From Lachnospiraceae bacterium JLR.KK002 (GTDB taxonomy: Bacteria; Bacillota; Clostridia; Lachnospirales; Lachnospiraceae): a stretch of 64,000 nt of DNA. The notes below the pieces were generated by a model. It made no database searches. It was not told where the DNA came from and saw only the letters and a list, made by a program, of their open reading frames with translations. The stretch covers positions 496,001 to 560,000 of the forward strand of contig JAYMNP010000001.1 of assembly GCA_036941025.1 (NCBI GenBank), given 5' to 3'. The number at the start of each line of letters is the position of its first letter. Positions within the stretch are counted from its first letter, which is position 1. A program made the position numbers and the translations under genes. Below, one piece after another: positions 1-8,545 of the stretch.

Positions 1-1129
1 TCCGGAACTGCGGAAACGTTTTGCAGGCAAACCGGAATATGTCATCCATTTTATGCGGTTTATTGCGGAAGAACTGCGGGAATATATGGCGAAGCTGGGA
101 ATCCGTACGGTAGACGAGCTGGTGGGAAGAAGCGATTTGCTGAAAGTGCGGGAGGATCTGACCGAGCGGGAAAAAGAACTGGATTTGTCCCGGATTCTGA
201 ACAATCCATTCGCAGGGCCAAAATCAAAGGTTATTTTTGATGCGAAGCAGGTCTATGATTTTGAACTGGAGAAGACCAAAGATGAAAAAGTATTGATGAA
301 ACAGTTGAAATCGGCGCTGGAAAGCGGCCAGAAACGCAGTATAGATCTGGAAGTCAGCAATACGGACCGTTCCTTCGGAACGATTTTCGGCTCAGAAATC
401 ACCAGACGGTTCGACGATACGCTGGAAGAAGATACCTTCCTGGTAAAATGCACCGGAGCAGGAGGACAGAGCTTTGGGGCTTTCATTCCCAAAGGCCTGA
501 CACTGGAACTGGTGGGCGACAGCAACGACTATTTTGGAAAAGGGCTGTCCGGAGGCAAACTGGTGGTCTATCCGCCCACCGGGGTGAAATTTAAGCAGGA
601 TGAAAATATTATTATCGGAAATGTGGCCCTTTACGGAGCCACCAGCGGCAAGGCATTTATCAACGGTGTGGCCGGAGAACGGTTCTGCGTCCGCAATTCC
701 GGAGCCGTTGCGGTGGTGGAAGGCGTGGGAGACCATGGCTGTGAATACATGACCGGCGGCCGGGTGGTTGTTCTTGGCAAAACCGGGAAAAACTTTGCGG
801 CAGGCATGAGCGGCGGGATTGCCTATGTGCTGGACGAAGAGAATGATTTATATACCAGAATCAACAAAGAGATGGTATTTTCAGAAGAAATCACTTCCAA
901 ATACGACGTGATGGAACTGAAAGATATGATAAAAGAACATGTAACACTGACCAATTCCCGGAAAGGGAAGGAAGTGCTGGACAATTTCAGTGAATATCTG
1001 CCCAGATTCAAGAAAATCATTCCGTATGATTACAACCGTATGATGATGGCCATTGTACAGATGGAAGAAAAAGGCTTAAGCTCAGAACAGGCACAGATTG
1101 AAGCATTCTATGCCAATATGAAACATTAG
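1..1129 (+). CDS. gltB: Glutamate synthase large subunit, C-terminal part
   Basis: This is the C-terminal 375 residues of the large (alpha) subunit of glutamate synthase. The reading frame is open from base 2, so the start lies left of the window. The enzyme converts glutamine plus 2-oxoglutarate to two glutamates in the cytoplasm. The visible part holds the end of the FMN/Fe-S synthase domain followed by the glycine-rich beta-helix domain, with repeated G-G-x-hydrophobic turns such as LSGGKLVVYPP, MTGGRVVVLGKTG and MSGGIAYVLDE. gltD follows after 14 bases with its own ribosome site, so the two form the usual operon. Identity is clear from the beta-helix repeats and the gltD neighbour; no defect is visible. 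Confidence 0.95.
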   Translation, partial: PELRKRFAGKPEYVIHFMRFIAEELREYMAKLGIRTVDELVGRSDLLKVREDLTEREKELDLSRILNNPFAGPKSKVIFDAKQVYDFELEKTKDEKVLMKQLKSALESGQKRSIDLEVSNTDRSFGTIFGSEITRRFDDTLEEDTFLVKCTGAGGQSFGAFIPKGLTLELVGDSNDYFGKGLSGGKLVVYPPTGVKFKQDENIIIGNVALYGATSGKAFINGVAGERFCVRNSGAVAVVEGVGDHGCEYMTGGRVVVLGKTGKNFAAGMSGGIAYVLDEENDLYTRINKEMVFSEEITSKYDVMELKDMIKEHVTLTNSRKGKEVLDNFSEYLPRFKKIIPYDYNRMMMAIVQMEEKGLSSEQAQIEAFYANMKH

Positions 1130-1143
1130 GGAGGGACGCGAAC

Positions 1144-2634
1144 ATGGGAAAACCAACAGGATTTATGGAATATGACAGACAGACAGCAGAGGCGGCTTCA
1201 CCCAGAGAGCGTATTGGGAACTACCGGGAGTTCCACACTCCTTTAACCAGAGAAGAACAGCAGAGGCAGGGAGCCAGGTGCATGGCCTGCGGCGTGCCTT
1301 TCTGCCAGTCCGGCATGGAACTGATGGGGATGACCTCCGGCTGTCCGCTGCACAATCTGGTGCCGGAGTGGAATGACCTGGTTTATACGGGCAACTGGGA
1401 GCAGGCGTATAACCGCCTGGTGAAAACCAATAATTTTCCGGAATTTACTTCCAGAGTATGTCCGGCTCTCTGTGAAGCGGCCTGTACCTGCGGCCATTAC
1501 GGAGACGCAGTTTCCGTGAAAGAAAATGAATACGGAATTATTGAGAATGCTTATGAGCAGAGCTTTGCCAGAGCAAAACCCCCGAAAGTCCGCACAGGTA
1601 AGAAGGTGGCTGTGATAGGCTCCGGCCCGGCAGGTCTTGCGGCGGCAGACCAGCTCAACAAACGGGGCCATCAGGTTACCGTATATGAGCGGGACGACCG
1701 GGTGGGCGGACTTCTCATGTACGGAATTCCCAATATGAAGCTGGAAAAGCATGTGATTGACCGGAAAATCCACATCATGGAAGAAGAAGGAATAGAATTT
1801 ATTACAGGCGTGAACGTGGGAAAAGACGTAAAAGCCTCCAAACTTATGAAGGAATACGACCGGGTTATTCTGGCCTGCGGCGCCAAAAATCCCCGCGATA
1901 TCAAAGTTCCCGGCCGGGACGCCGAAGGTATCTTCTTTGCGGTGGATTTCCTGGCAGCCACCACGAAAAGCCTTCTGGATTCTGATTTAAAAGATAACAA
2001 ATATATTTCCGCCAAAGGGAAAAAAGTGGTGATTATCGGCGGCGGAGATACGGGAAACGACTGTGTGGGCACCTCCATCCGGCACGGGGCAGCTTCTGTT
2101 ACCCAGCTTGAAATGATGCCAAAAGCGCCCGATGAGAGGGCAAAAGACAATCCCTGGCCCCAGTGGCCAAAGGTCTGCAAGACGGATTACGGTCAGGAAG
2201 AAGCTATTGCTGTGTTTGGCCATGACCCCCGTATTTATCAGACTACGGTAAAAGAATTTCTGAAGGATAAAAACGGCAAACTCTGCGGCCTGACCACCGT
2301 AAAGCTGGAGAGCAAAAAAGACGAAAAAACGGGACGCATGGTAATGGCGGAGGTGCCGGGTTCCGAGAAAAAGCTGGATGCGGATCTGGTACTGATTGCG
2401 GCAGGATTTCTGGGAACGGAAAAATATGTGGCAGACGCATTCGGGGTAGCATTGAATCAGCGGACCAATGTGGAGACCAGAAAAGAACAGTATGAGACCA
2501 GTGTAAAACATGTGTTTGCTGCCGGAGATATGCACAGAGGCCAGTCACTGGTGGTGTGGGCCATTCGGGAAGGCCGGGAAGCCGCCAGAGCAGTGGACGC
2601 CAGCCTGATGGGGTATACCAACCTGGGAGCGTAA
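1144..2634 (+). CDS. gltD: Glutamate synthase small subunit
   Basis: This 496-residue protein is the NAD(P)H-oxidising beta subunit of glutamate synthase and passes electrons through FAD and Fe-S clusters to GltB. The N-terminus carries the cysteine-rich Fe-S region (CMACGVPFC, then CPLHN, CPALCEAAC). Next come an FAD-binding GSGPAGLAAADQL Rossmann motif near residue 158 and an NAD(P)-binding GGGDTGNDC motif near residue 299. The C-terminal FAD contact is VFAAGDMHRGQSLVVWAI. Length matches the family. The start follows GGGAGG at a normal distance. It is translated directly after gltB, and a long nested hairpin lies downstream. Confidence 0.96.
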   Translation: MGKPTGFMEYDRQTAEAASPRERIGNYREFHTPLTREEQQRQGARCMACGVPFCQSGMELMGMTSGCPLHNLVPEWNDLVYTGNWEQAYNRLVKTNNFPEFTSRVCPALCEAACTCGHYGDAVSVKENEYGIIENAYEQSFARAKPPKVRTGKKVAVIGSGPAGLAAADQLNKRGHQVTVYERDDRVGGLLMYGIPNMKLEKHVIDRKIHIMEEEGIEFITGVNVGKDVKASKLMKEYDRVILACGAKNPRDIKVPGRDAEGIFFAVDFLAATTKSLLDSDLKDNKYISAKGKKVVIIGGGDTGNDCVGTSIRHGAASVTQLEMMPKAPDERAKDNPWPQWPKVCKTDYGQEEAIAVFGHDPRIYQTTVKEFLKDKNGKLCGLTTVKLESKKDEKTGRMVMAEVPGSEKKLDADLVLIAAGFLGTEKYVADAFGVALNQRTNVETRKEQYETSVKHVFAAGDMHRGQSLVVWAIREGREAARAVDASLMGYTNLGA

Positions 2635-2690
2635 AATGTTTTATTATGCACACCCGCAGGAATGGAATAATGTCGCTTCAGAGCGTCAGA
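2635..2690 (+). repeat. Partial copy of an intergenic repeat
   Basis: Just after the gltD stop, the stretch TTATTATGCAC followed by GAATGGAATAATGTCGCT resembles the tail of the composite repeat at 26.76-26.85 kb, where ATTATGCGC and GAATGGAATAATGTCGCT also occur. The long inverted-repeat half is missing here. It looks like a remnant of the same family. Confidence 0.5.
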
Positions 2691-2691
2691 A

Positions 2692-2793
2692 AGGCTGTCG
2701 GAGAATGAAATTTGCAGACAATATATGCAGAGAAACTCAACGGTTCACAGCTATATATTGCGTAAATCTTCTATTTTCCGACAGCCTCTTTGT
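2692..2793. terminator. Nested hairpin between convergent gltD and chemoreceptor genes
   Basis: AGGCTGTCGG (2692-2701) pairs with CCGACAGCCT (2778-2787), and the right arm is followed by CTTTGTTTTT. Inside the long loop, CAATATAT (2719-2726) pairs with ATATATTG (2753-2760). It sits between two convergent genes and probably ends transcription of gltBD. Confidence 0.6.
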
Positions 2794-2824
2794 TTTTATG
2801 TATGCTGCCTGACCGGACGAAGTA

Positions 2825-4258
2825 TTATTCAAAAATCCGAATGTGACTTTCTGACAATGTCTCAATGGTCCGGGTCAGCGAATGGAAGTCAGACAGAAGG
2901 TCTTTGGAGCAGCATTCTGCCTTTTCATATATCCGGGGTAATTCTTCGGTGCGGCCCGAACGGACAGCGGCAATCATTTCCGTTCCATAAGAATGGAAGG
3001 TTTTGTGTTTGCTTTCAAGGCCTTTCCAGAGTTCCGTGACTGCCGGGTTTACAGGTTTGAAAGAATAGTAGAAATGGCCGAAGCCGCATCTGGTGCAGTC
3101 CGTCTGCAATACTTTTAACTGTCCGGTCTGAACGATATCTTTTAATGTATGTAACCAGTCCTGATGGGCTTTTATGGCGTTATTCAGACAGTTGAGGATA
3201 ATCTGGTTGTCCAGCATATAAAATGCATCTCTTGCCATATTTCCCATAATTTTTGTGGATTCATCCAGGTGTTTTTCAATTATTTTGGATGGTTCCACAA
3301 GTTCTGCAATGGAATCGCTGGAAAGGGTCAGGGAATCTGTGTCCTCTTTCAGATTCTGGCACTGTTCGTTTACATGCTGCATCTGGTTGTCCAGTTCATT
3401 CATAGAACTGCTGATTTCTTCGCTGACAGCGGCCAGAGAAGAAACGGAATCTGTAATGCTGTCCATTCCGGCCCGGTTATTTCTGGTAATTTTCCATACG
3501 TTCTGAATATTTTCATTGATATGTTCCAGCTCGGAGACGGTGGTATCCACGCTGGAAGAACTTTTTCTGGAGGCGTCCTGGATACTGTCTGCAAAAGTGC
3601 CCATACGTCCTGTAAGAGCTCTTGTTTCATCTGCAAGTTTCCGTATTTCTTCCGCCACAACAGCAAATCCCCGGCCGGCGGTACCGGCACGGGCGGCTTC
3701 TATGGAAGCGTTTAAGGCCAGAAGGTTGGTCTGTTCTGAAATGGCATTGATTGCTTCAATTGCTTCATTCATATGCTGAATGATTTCCAGGAGTCCGTAA
3801 ATATCCTGCTTCATTCCCTGAGCGGTGGAGATGGCGGAAGAAGACAAATCGGTAATAGAAGTAAGTTCGTTTTCACAGTTCCGGATATCTTCCATGATTT
3901 TGCCGGATTCGTCAGAAACTTCGATAATGGTTGCAGTCAGATTATCATGGGCCTTTGACACTTCCGTGGTAATGCCGGCTGTCAGTTCTGCCGATTCGCT
4001 GATGGCGCCTGCAGAGGCGGAAATAGAAGTGTTAATCTGTTCCACAGTGGCCACATTCGTTTCCAGCGTCAAATCCATGGAACTCATCTGGATGACTGCG
4101 TCCATGGTTTTTGTCACGGCCTGTTCAAATTCTTTCCGCCCGTTCATCAGACGCTGATGGATATTGTTCAGTTCTCCGTTGGCCGGCTCATATTGCATGT
4201 CAGTCAGCCTGGAAACAGATGCAAGAGCAGCATATAAAGATTTTTTTCTTAAATTCAT
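2825..4258 (-). CDS. Soluble methyl-accepting chemotaxis protein with C-terminal CZB zinc-binding domain
   Basis: This 477-residue chemoreceptor has no membrane segment or signal peptide, so it is cytoplasmic. The signalling hairpin tip is unmistakable: [21 protein letters not shown] followed by [15 protein letters not shown]. Beyond the coiled coil, about residues 355-430 match a CZB (chemoreceptor zinc-binding) domain. There is a histidine in AHQDW, a [11 protein letters not shown] segment equivalent to the family's C-x-FG-x-W-Y, and a later SKHKTFH. CZB domains bind zinc through His and Cys and are known to report zinc or reactive chlorine. The chosen ATG follows AAAGGAC at 9 bases; an upstream ATG at 4288 lies inside the preceding gene and has no ribosome site. 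The regulator gene upstream stops two bases before this start. Confidence 0.88.
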   Translation of the reverse strand: MNLRKKSLYAALASVSRLTDMQYEPANGELNNIHQRLMNGRKEFEQAVTKTMDAVIQMSSMDLTLETNVATVEQINTSISASAGAISESAELTAGITTEVSKAHDNLTATIIEVSDESGKIMEDIRNCENELTSITDLSSSAISTAQGMKQDIYGLLEIIQHMNEAIEAINAISEQTNLLALNASIEAARAGTAGRGFAVVAEEIRKLADETRALTGRMGTFADSIQDASRKSSSSVDTTVSELEHINENIQNVWKITRNNRAGMDSITDSVSSLAAVSEEISSSMNELDNQMQHVNEQCQNLKEDTDSLTLSSDSIAELVEPSKIIEKHLDESTKIMGNMARDAFYMLDNQIILNCLNNAIKAHQDWLHTLKDIVQTGQLKVLQTDCTRCGFGHFYYSFKPVNPAVTELWKGLESKHKTFHSYGTEMIAAVRSGRTEELPRIYEKAECCSKDLLSDFHSLTRTIETLSESHIRIFE

Positions 4259-4260
4259 GG

Positions 4261-4632
4261 TTATTTGTCCTTTTCTTCTTTTAAACATGCGTCACATATG
4301 TAGTTTATCTTTAAATCATAGGAAAGTATGGGTACGTCTATCTGTTTTTCCAGAGAAGCAGTCAGATCCTCCAGTACAATATCTGACAGTTTTCCGCATT
4401 TTCTGCACACCAGATGGTCATGCCGGGTCGCCCTGTCATAACGGTCCGGATATCCTTCAACGGAAATTTTCCGAATCAGTCCCTGATGATACAGAGAAGA
4501 TAAATTGTTATAAACAGTAGCCTGAGCCACGGTCTGGTTTTTGTCTTTTAAACGCAGATATATCTGTTCTGGCGTTAAGTGGCATTCAGAATTGTTGATG
4601 ATTTCCAGAATATTTGCAGCATTTTTCGTCAT
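4261..4632 (-). CDS. Fur-family metal/peroxide regulator, PerR-like
   Basis: This 123-residue DNA-binding protein has the Fur fold. A winged helix occupies about residues 1-75 ([12 protein letters not shown], then [15 protein letters not shown]). The metal-binding dimerisation half begins with [12 protein letters not shown] and ends with a second CxxC pair (CDAC), so a structural zinc site is likely. Family members repress oxidative-stress or iron genes. PerR is favoured over Fur by the short length and the PerR-type box at the promoter, but sequence alone does not settle it. ATG 4632 follows GCGGAGGTG; an upstream ATG at 4659 has no ribosome site. It is transcribed with the CZB chemoreceptor, two bases apart. 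Confidence 0.85.
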   Translation of the reverse strand: MTKNAANILEIINNSECHLTPEQIYLRLKDKNQTVAQATVYNNLSSLYHQGLIRKISVEGYPDRYDRATRHDHLVCRKCGKLSDIVLEDLTASLEKQIDVPILSYDLKINYICDACLKEEKDK

Positions 4633-4671
4633 AGCACCTCCGCTGAAACAGGAAGACATGTTCGCGTATTA

Positions 4672-4739
4672 TTTTTTATCTTATAGGAAGACACTTTCAC
4701 GCTTTAGCGTAATAAGGTCTTTCCTGTTAAGATAAAAAA
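4672..4739. repeat. Composite intergenic repeat, copy R1 (inverted orientation)
   Basis: A 68-bp inverted repeat with TTTTTATCTTATAGGAA at one end and an AAGATAAAAAA end at the other. Its interior, ACTTTCACGCTTTAGCGT then AAGGTCTTTCCTGT, matches the reverse complement of the copy at 22039-22112 almost base for base. It lies in the transcribed leader of the PerR-like gene. Confidence 0.75.
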
Positions 4740-4780
4740 CCACTAAAATTAGAATTGTTCTAATTCTAATTTTAGTGGTT
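4738..4780. promoter_or_regulatory. Perfect 19-bp inverted repeat containing a PerR-type box
   Basis: Arms 4738-4756 and 4762-4780 are perfect complements around a 5-base spacer. Inside, bases 4749-4763 read TTAGAAT-T-GTTCTAA, close to the PerR box pattern TTATAAT-N-ATTATAA. The box overlaps the start point predicted from the minus-strand promoter, which fits autorepression. On the minus strand the hairpin is followed by a run of T, so it may also terminate DUF6512-gene transcripts. Confidence 0.6.
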
Positions 4781-4796
4781 TTCCATCATTTGTCAA
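4769..4796 (-). promoter_or_regulatory. Sigma-A-type promoter for the PerR-like operon
   Basis: On the minus strand TTGACA (4791-4796) is followed after 16 bases by TAAAAT (4769-4774). The predicted start falls near 4762, inside the PerR-like box, about 130 bases before the start codon. Confidence 0.6.
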
Positions 4797-4819
4797 TAGT
4801 AAAATAGTATTTTGCAGGG

Positions 4820-5326
4820 TTATGGAGAATATACGGTGAATATGCCGGAGTCCGGAGGATAACAGGTAAACAGCATGAAACACAGGAACAGGAGAAGTAC
4901 AGCACAATACAGGGGAAGGCGGTAAGGGCTGAGTCTGCAGGACAGAGTGAGGTTATAAGCGCTGAAATATGCAAGGACAGTGCCCAGCAGGAAAGAGAGA
5001 AGATCCAGGACAAACACGTTTTTTCCCAGAATAAACGTATAACTGTAAAAAAAGACCGGGATAAAAAGTGTCCCTGCCAGAATTCCGAAACAAAGAGAGG
5101 AGGCAATGCAGGGATAAGTTTTTTTCAGGTTCCGAATCATTATGGCTGAGAAAAGCAGCATTGGGAAAAACAACAGTTTCAGATGTTCCCAGACAGATTC
5201 ATTTACAGGAGTAAACAGGCCCACCAGAAAGTTTCTGCCGGTCCATTCATACAGAAAGTGAGACAGGGTTCCTGTTATCAGAACGAAAAGGATGCCGGTC
5301 AGAAAATAGCATTTTAATTGTTTCAT
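4820..5326 (-). CDS. DUF6512-family integral membrane protein
   Basis: A 168-residue membrane protein of unknown function. About five hydrophobic segments are visible, the first starting near residue 8 (YFLTGILFVLITG). The conserved family stretch VGLFTPVNESVWEHLKLLFFP at about residues 35-55 is the basis for the DUF6512 assignment. No catalytic motif is seen. Start 5326 is the only ATG before the first membrane segment. It is transcribed towards the PerR-like gene, and the palindrome at 4738-4780 may act as its terminator. Confidence 0.7.
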   Translation of the reverse strand: MKQLKCYFLTGILFVLITGTLSHFLYEWTGRNFLVGLFTPVNESVWEHLKLLFFPMLLFSAIMIRNLKKTYPCIASSLCFGILAGTLFIPVFFYSYTFILGKNVFVLDLLSFLLGTVLAYFSAYNLTLSCRLSPYRLPLYCAVLLLFLCFMLFTCYPPDSGIFTVYSP

Positions 5327-5452
5327 GAAAAATCACCTCAGGGACAGTATATGTGAAGGGCAGTATTTTATGCAGGCACGGATAAGAGAAAAAGAAATCA
5401 GAAGAGTATACCCGCCAGCTATGGTAGTGTATACGGAAAAAGTATTTGCATC

Positions 5453-6511
5453 ATGGAAAAAAATATTATATTCTTTAACAGGTTAAGTGTAAAATATGGA
5501 ATCGAAAATGCCATGGAGCAGGGTGTGAATTACTATGATACCGCATGGGGCTACCACAATGGGAACTCAGAGCTGGTAATGGGAAAGGCACTGAGCCGCT
5601 ATCCGCGGGAGAACTTTTATCTTGCCACAAAATTTCCTGGGTACGACCTTTCCAATATGGACAAGGTGGAAGAAATTTTTGAAAAGCAGCTGGAAAAATG
5701 CCAGGTTTCTTATTTTGACTTTTATCTGTTCCACAATGTCTGTGAGATGAATATTGACGCTTATCTGGATGAGAAATACGGAATTTACAGGTATCTGACG
5801 GAACAGAAGAAAAATGGGCGTATCCGTCACCTGGGATTTTCCGCTCACGGAAGCCTGGAGGTGATGAAGCGCTTCCTGGAGGCATATGGAAAAGACATGG
5901 AATTCTGCCAGATTCAGCTTAATTATCTGGACTGGTCTTTCCAGGAAGCGAAAGAAAAAATGGAATTGCTGAAGGATTACAACCTTCCGGTGTGGGTGAT
6001 GGAACCGCTGCGAGGCGGAAAACTTGCAAAACTGCCGGAGAAGGAGACGGAAATCCTGCAAAATCTTCGTCCGGAGGAAGGGATTCCGGCCTGGGCCTTC
6101 CGGTTTCTCCAGTCGCTGCCGGAGGTGACGGTGGTGCTTTCCGGTATGTCAGATTTGAGTCAGATGAAAGAAAATATCAGAACATTTGAGAAAGATATTC
6201 CGCTGAATCAGGAGGAAATGGATATGCTGCTCTCAGTGGCGGAAGGGATGCTGAACGGAACGCTGCCCTGTACCGCCTGCCGCTACTGTGTGAGCCACTG
6301 TCCGCAGGGACTGGACATTCCCTCTTTGCTGGAGCTTTACAATGAGCATAATTTTACCGGGGGTGGGTTTATTGCGCCCATGGCGCTGATGGCGGTGCCG
6401 AAAGAAAAACATCCGGACGCCTGCGTGGGCTGCAGAAGCTGTGAGGCAGTCTGCCCTCAGCAGATTAAAATATCAGAGGCCATGGCAGACTTTGCAGAAA
6501 AATTAAAGTAA
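5453..6511 (+). CDS. Aldo/keto reductase with C-terminal 4Fe-4S domain, N-terminus apparently missing
   Basis: A 352-residue NAD(P)H-dependent reductase of the aldo/keto reductase barrel, extended by a ferredoxin-like domain. Residues 24-36 carry the catalytic region GVNYYDTAWGYHN (Asp and Tyr). The barrel continues through LATKFPGY and GFSAHG. Cysteines CTACRYCVSHCP (about 274-285) and CVGCRSCEAVCP (about 325-336) are arranged for two 4Fe-4S clusters. Relatives begin about 25-30 residues earlier with a first strand and a GFGxMRLP-type stretch, which is absent here. The ATG at 5453 has no ribosome site, and no upstream frame supplies the missing strand. It is either 5'-truncated or uses an unrecognised start; activity is uncertain. 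Confidence 0.75.
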   Translation: MEKNIIFFNRLSVKYGIENAMEQGVNYYDTAWGYHNGNSELVMGKALSRYPRENFYLATKFPGYDLSNMDKVEEIFEKQLEKCQVSYFDFYLFHNVCEMNIDAYLDEKYGIYRYLTEQKKNGRIRHLGFSAHGSLEVMKRFLEAYGKDMEFCQIQLNYLDWSFQEAKEKMELLKDYNLPVWVMEPLRGGKLAKLPEKETEILQNLRPEEGIPAWAFRFLQSLPEVTVVLSGMSDLSQMKENIRTFEKDIPLNQEEMDMLLSVAEGMLNGTLPCTACRYCVSHCPQGLDIPSLLELYNEHNFTGGGFIAPMALMAVPKEKHPDACVGCRSCEAVCPQQIKISEAMADFAEKLK

Positions 6512-6588
6512 GTTTCCTCACTTGACGGCTGCGGGGTTTCCGTTCATAATATATAGAAATAAAATCTACTGGTATGGGAGAATACGTT

Positions 6589-7299
6589 ATGAAAGAAGCG
6601 CAGTCACTGCAGGGGCAGGCATATGATTATCTGATTGAAATGATAAAAGACGGGGAACTGGAAGCCGGGAAGATATATTCTCTGAATCAAATGGCCAGGA
6701 AGGCCGGGGTTTCCAGAACCCCTTTTCGCGATGCGGTGCTGCGGCTGGAGCAGGAACGTTACCTGGACATGCTGCCCAGCAAAGGGTTTATCTTACATAG
6801 TATGACAAAAGAAGATATTCAGGAGACCTATCAGATTCGAAACGCCATTGAATCTTACTGCTTTAAACAGCTTTCGCTGCACCTTGACACAGCCAGAGGG
6901 CAGGAGTACATTCTGAAAATGACCAATAAAGTCGTAAAGCAGAAAGAAATTTTTCACTCCACCGGTTCCAGTGAGGAATTTGGAAGAAAGGATTATGAAT
7001 TCCACCGGAGCGTTGTCCAGTATCTTGGAAATGAATCCATGCTGGAAATTTACCGCAGTTTTATGTATCGGATTTTCTGGCTGAACGTTACTTCTTTTGC
7101 CAGAGAGGGACGAATGGAAGATACCATTACGGAACACAGAACCATACTGGAAACCGTACGGGAACGGGATCTGGACAGACTGGAATGGCTGATTGAGCAC
7201 CATCTTACCATTGCCCAGAATATCAATCTGCAGTTTCTGGAGAAAAAGGAAGAACAGTTAAAACAGCAATTATCCGGCAAAATGGAAGATTCCTTTTAA
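6589..7299 (+). CDS. GntR-family transcriptional regulator (FCD/FadR type)
   Basis: A 236-residue repressor-type regulator. The N-terminal winged helix is about residues 5-70, with the GntR signature LNQMARKAGVSRTPFRDAVLRLE. The C-terminal all-helical FCD ligand domain shows EFHRSVVQYLGN (metal-binding histidine position) and a later HRTILETVRERD and HHLTIAQN. FCD regulators typically sense small carboxylates. The ATG at 6589 follows GGGAG; the in-frame ATG at 6574 has no ribosome site. It converges on the four-gene operon at 7426-11608 and is the obvious candidate to bind the palindrome in that operon's promoter. This is inferred from position and family. Confidence 0.88.
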   Translation: MKEAQSLQGQAYDYLIEMIKDGELEAGKIYSLNQMARKAGVSRTPFRDAVLRLEQERYLDMLPSKGFILHSMTKEDIQETYQIRNAIESYCFKQLSLHLDTARGQEYILKMTNKVVKQKEIFHSTGSSEEFGRKDYEFHRSVVQYLGNESMLEIYRSFMYRIFWLNVTSFAREGRMEDTITEHRTILETVRERDLDRLEWLIEHHLTIAQNINLQFLEKKEEQLKQQLSGKMEDSF

Positions 7300-7346
7300 A
7301 TATAACTGAATGGAATTTAATGAAAATGGCGGCAGATATAACAGGC

Positions 7347-7380
7347 AGGAGCCCTTTCCCAGGCAGTGGAAAGGGCTCCT
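7347..7380. terminator. Bidirectional terminator
   Basis: AGGAGCCCTTTCC (7347-7359) and GGAAAGGGCTCCT (7368-7380) form a 13-bp stem with an 8-base loop between convergent genes. Confidence 0.75.
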
Positions 7381-7425
7381 TCTGATAAAAGGAAACTTAT
7401 GTTATTTTGCAGAATACGTCTGACA

Positions 7426-8340
7426 TTAACCTATGGGAAAGCAGGCGTTAATCAGAAAGGTCATAATTAAAATAGCAGTTGCCGGCGGGTCAATATGGGA
7501 ATCGGTTCCGCTGTTGACCATATTGCCTGTGATATCGGCAAGGAGCCCGGACAGCGTGCCGAACAGGATACTGACTGCAAGAGCAAGATACAGATTGCCG
7601 GTTGCCCCGTAAGACTGTACCACGGCGGCAGCGGCGATGATTACAATATGATGGCAGCCAAAGAAGTTGTGGCCCATGGCTGCGAAAGCCAGGCCGAATG
7701 CGGCCATACCGAAAATCAGCTGGGGATAGCAGCCGCCAAACCCGTCGATGGGAACGCCTGCATAAACGGCTCCCACATAGACGCCGCCCACCACAAGGCT
7801 GTAAGCCATGCTAATCAGAAGGGTGGTGGAGAAGGCCTTGCCTTTACTGATGAGTGCTGTTCCCGTTCTCAGTTTTCCTCCGCCGAACAGGAAGCGGACC
7901 AGGATGGCAGAGCAGAATACGGTAAGTCCTGGGGTATCGGTAACCAGACGGGGAGAAATCGTCCCGGCAAAGAGATTTCCCGCCACCAGTTCTTTGAACA
8001 GAAAGCCAATTACGCCGAAGATACCGCCCACCAGCAGTACGCCGGGTTCGTTCAGCCCGGACAGAGGCGTAATGATATCGGCGCCGTTTTCTGTGATACC
8101 TTTCTTTTTGGCAAAAGCAGAAGCGGCCACGCCTCCGGCAAAGGCCACATAAGGTCCGAAAAACGGTCCGAACGCAACATAGTTCAGTAAGATATTGGAT
8201 GCATCGCCTGCGCCGCACATACTGGCCACAGAACCTGCAATGGCGAAAACACCGGTCAGGACGAATGATGCCAGTCCGCCGACAGAAGCGGCAAATACAC
8301 CGCCTCCGAATGCAGCAATAAGACATAAAATATTTATCAT
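7426..8340 (-). CDS. Multi-spanning membrane protein, probable transporter
   Basis: A 304-residue, very hydrophobic protein with roughly eight to ten membrane segments and many Gly/Ala-rich helices. I do not recognise the family with certainty. Conserved-looking polar stretches are SGLNEPGVLL, GHNFFGCHHIV and a C-terminal NSGTDSHIDPPA. The last could be a substrate or ion site within the membrane. The ATG at 8340 lies 11 bases after AGGAGG. It is the last gene of a run encoding a dehydrogenase, a sugar-acid kinase and a cyclase-family hydrolase, which suggests uptake of their substrate. A 205-bp gap with hairpins separates it from them, so it may be separately controlled. Confidence 0.6.
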   Translation of the reverse strand: MINILCLIAAFGGGVFAASVGGLASFVLTGVFAIAGSVASMCGAGDASNILLNYVAFGPFFGPYVAFAGGVAASAFAKKKGITENGADIITPLSGLNEPGVLLVGGIFGVIGFLFKELVAGNLFAGTISPRLVTDTPGLTVFCSAILVRFLFGGGKLRTGTALISKGKAFSTTLLISMAYSLVVGGVYVGAVYAGVPIDGFGGCYPQLIFGMAAFGLAFAAMGHNFFGCHHIVIIAAAAVVQSYGATGNLYLALAVSILFGTLSGLLADITGNMVNSGTDSHIDPPATAILIMTFLINACFPIG

Positions 8341-8380
8341 AAGTAATAATACCTCCTGTGATTGAATGCAATACAATAAA

Positions 8381-8396
8381 TATATACGTGTATATA
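8381..8396. promoter_or_regulatory. Near-perfect palindrome before the membrane-protein gene
   Basis: TATATACG-TGTATATA differs from a perfect palindrome only at the centre and resembles the 11645-11660 operator in its outer half-sites. It could be a second, weaker site for the same GntR regulator. Confidence 0.35.
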
Positions 8397-8477
8397 CATG
8401 AATGAAACTATTGATTTTACAGGTTATCTGCGCTATACTTGACAGTGAAATCAGAAGTTGCAGCTCTGATTTTGGGG

Positions 8478-8534
8478 AAGGCGCCTTTTCTGTAAATAAT
8501 ATTTGTCAAAACGGAATTTACGAAAAGGCGCCTT
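8478..8534. terminator. Long hairpin downstream of the cyclase-family gene
   Basis: Bases 8478-8497 pair with 8516-8534 through about 19 base pairs with one bulged T; the outer part is the self-complementary AAGGCGCCTT. It probably limits read-through from the cyclase gene into the membrane-protein gene. A smaller AAATCAGA/TCTGATTT hairpin lies at 8450-8473. Confidence 0.6.
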
Positions 8535-8545
8535 TCTGATTTTTA

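Noticed and set aside
2725..3039. A 104-codon plus-strand frame after gltD
   Set aside because: Overlaps the terminator hairpin and the chemoreceptor gene; no motif or ribosome site.
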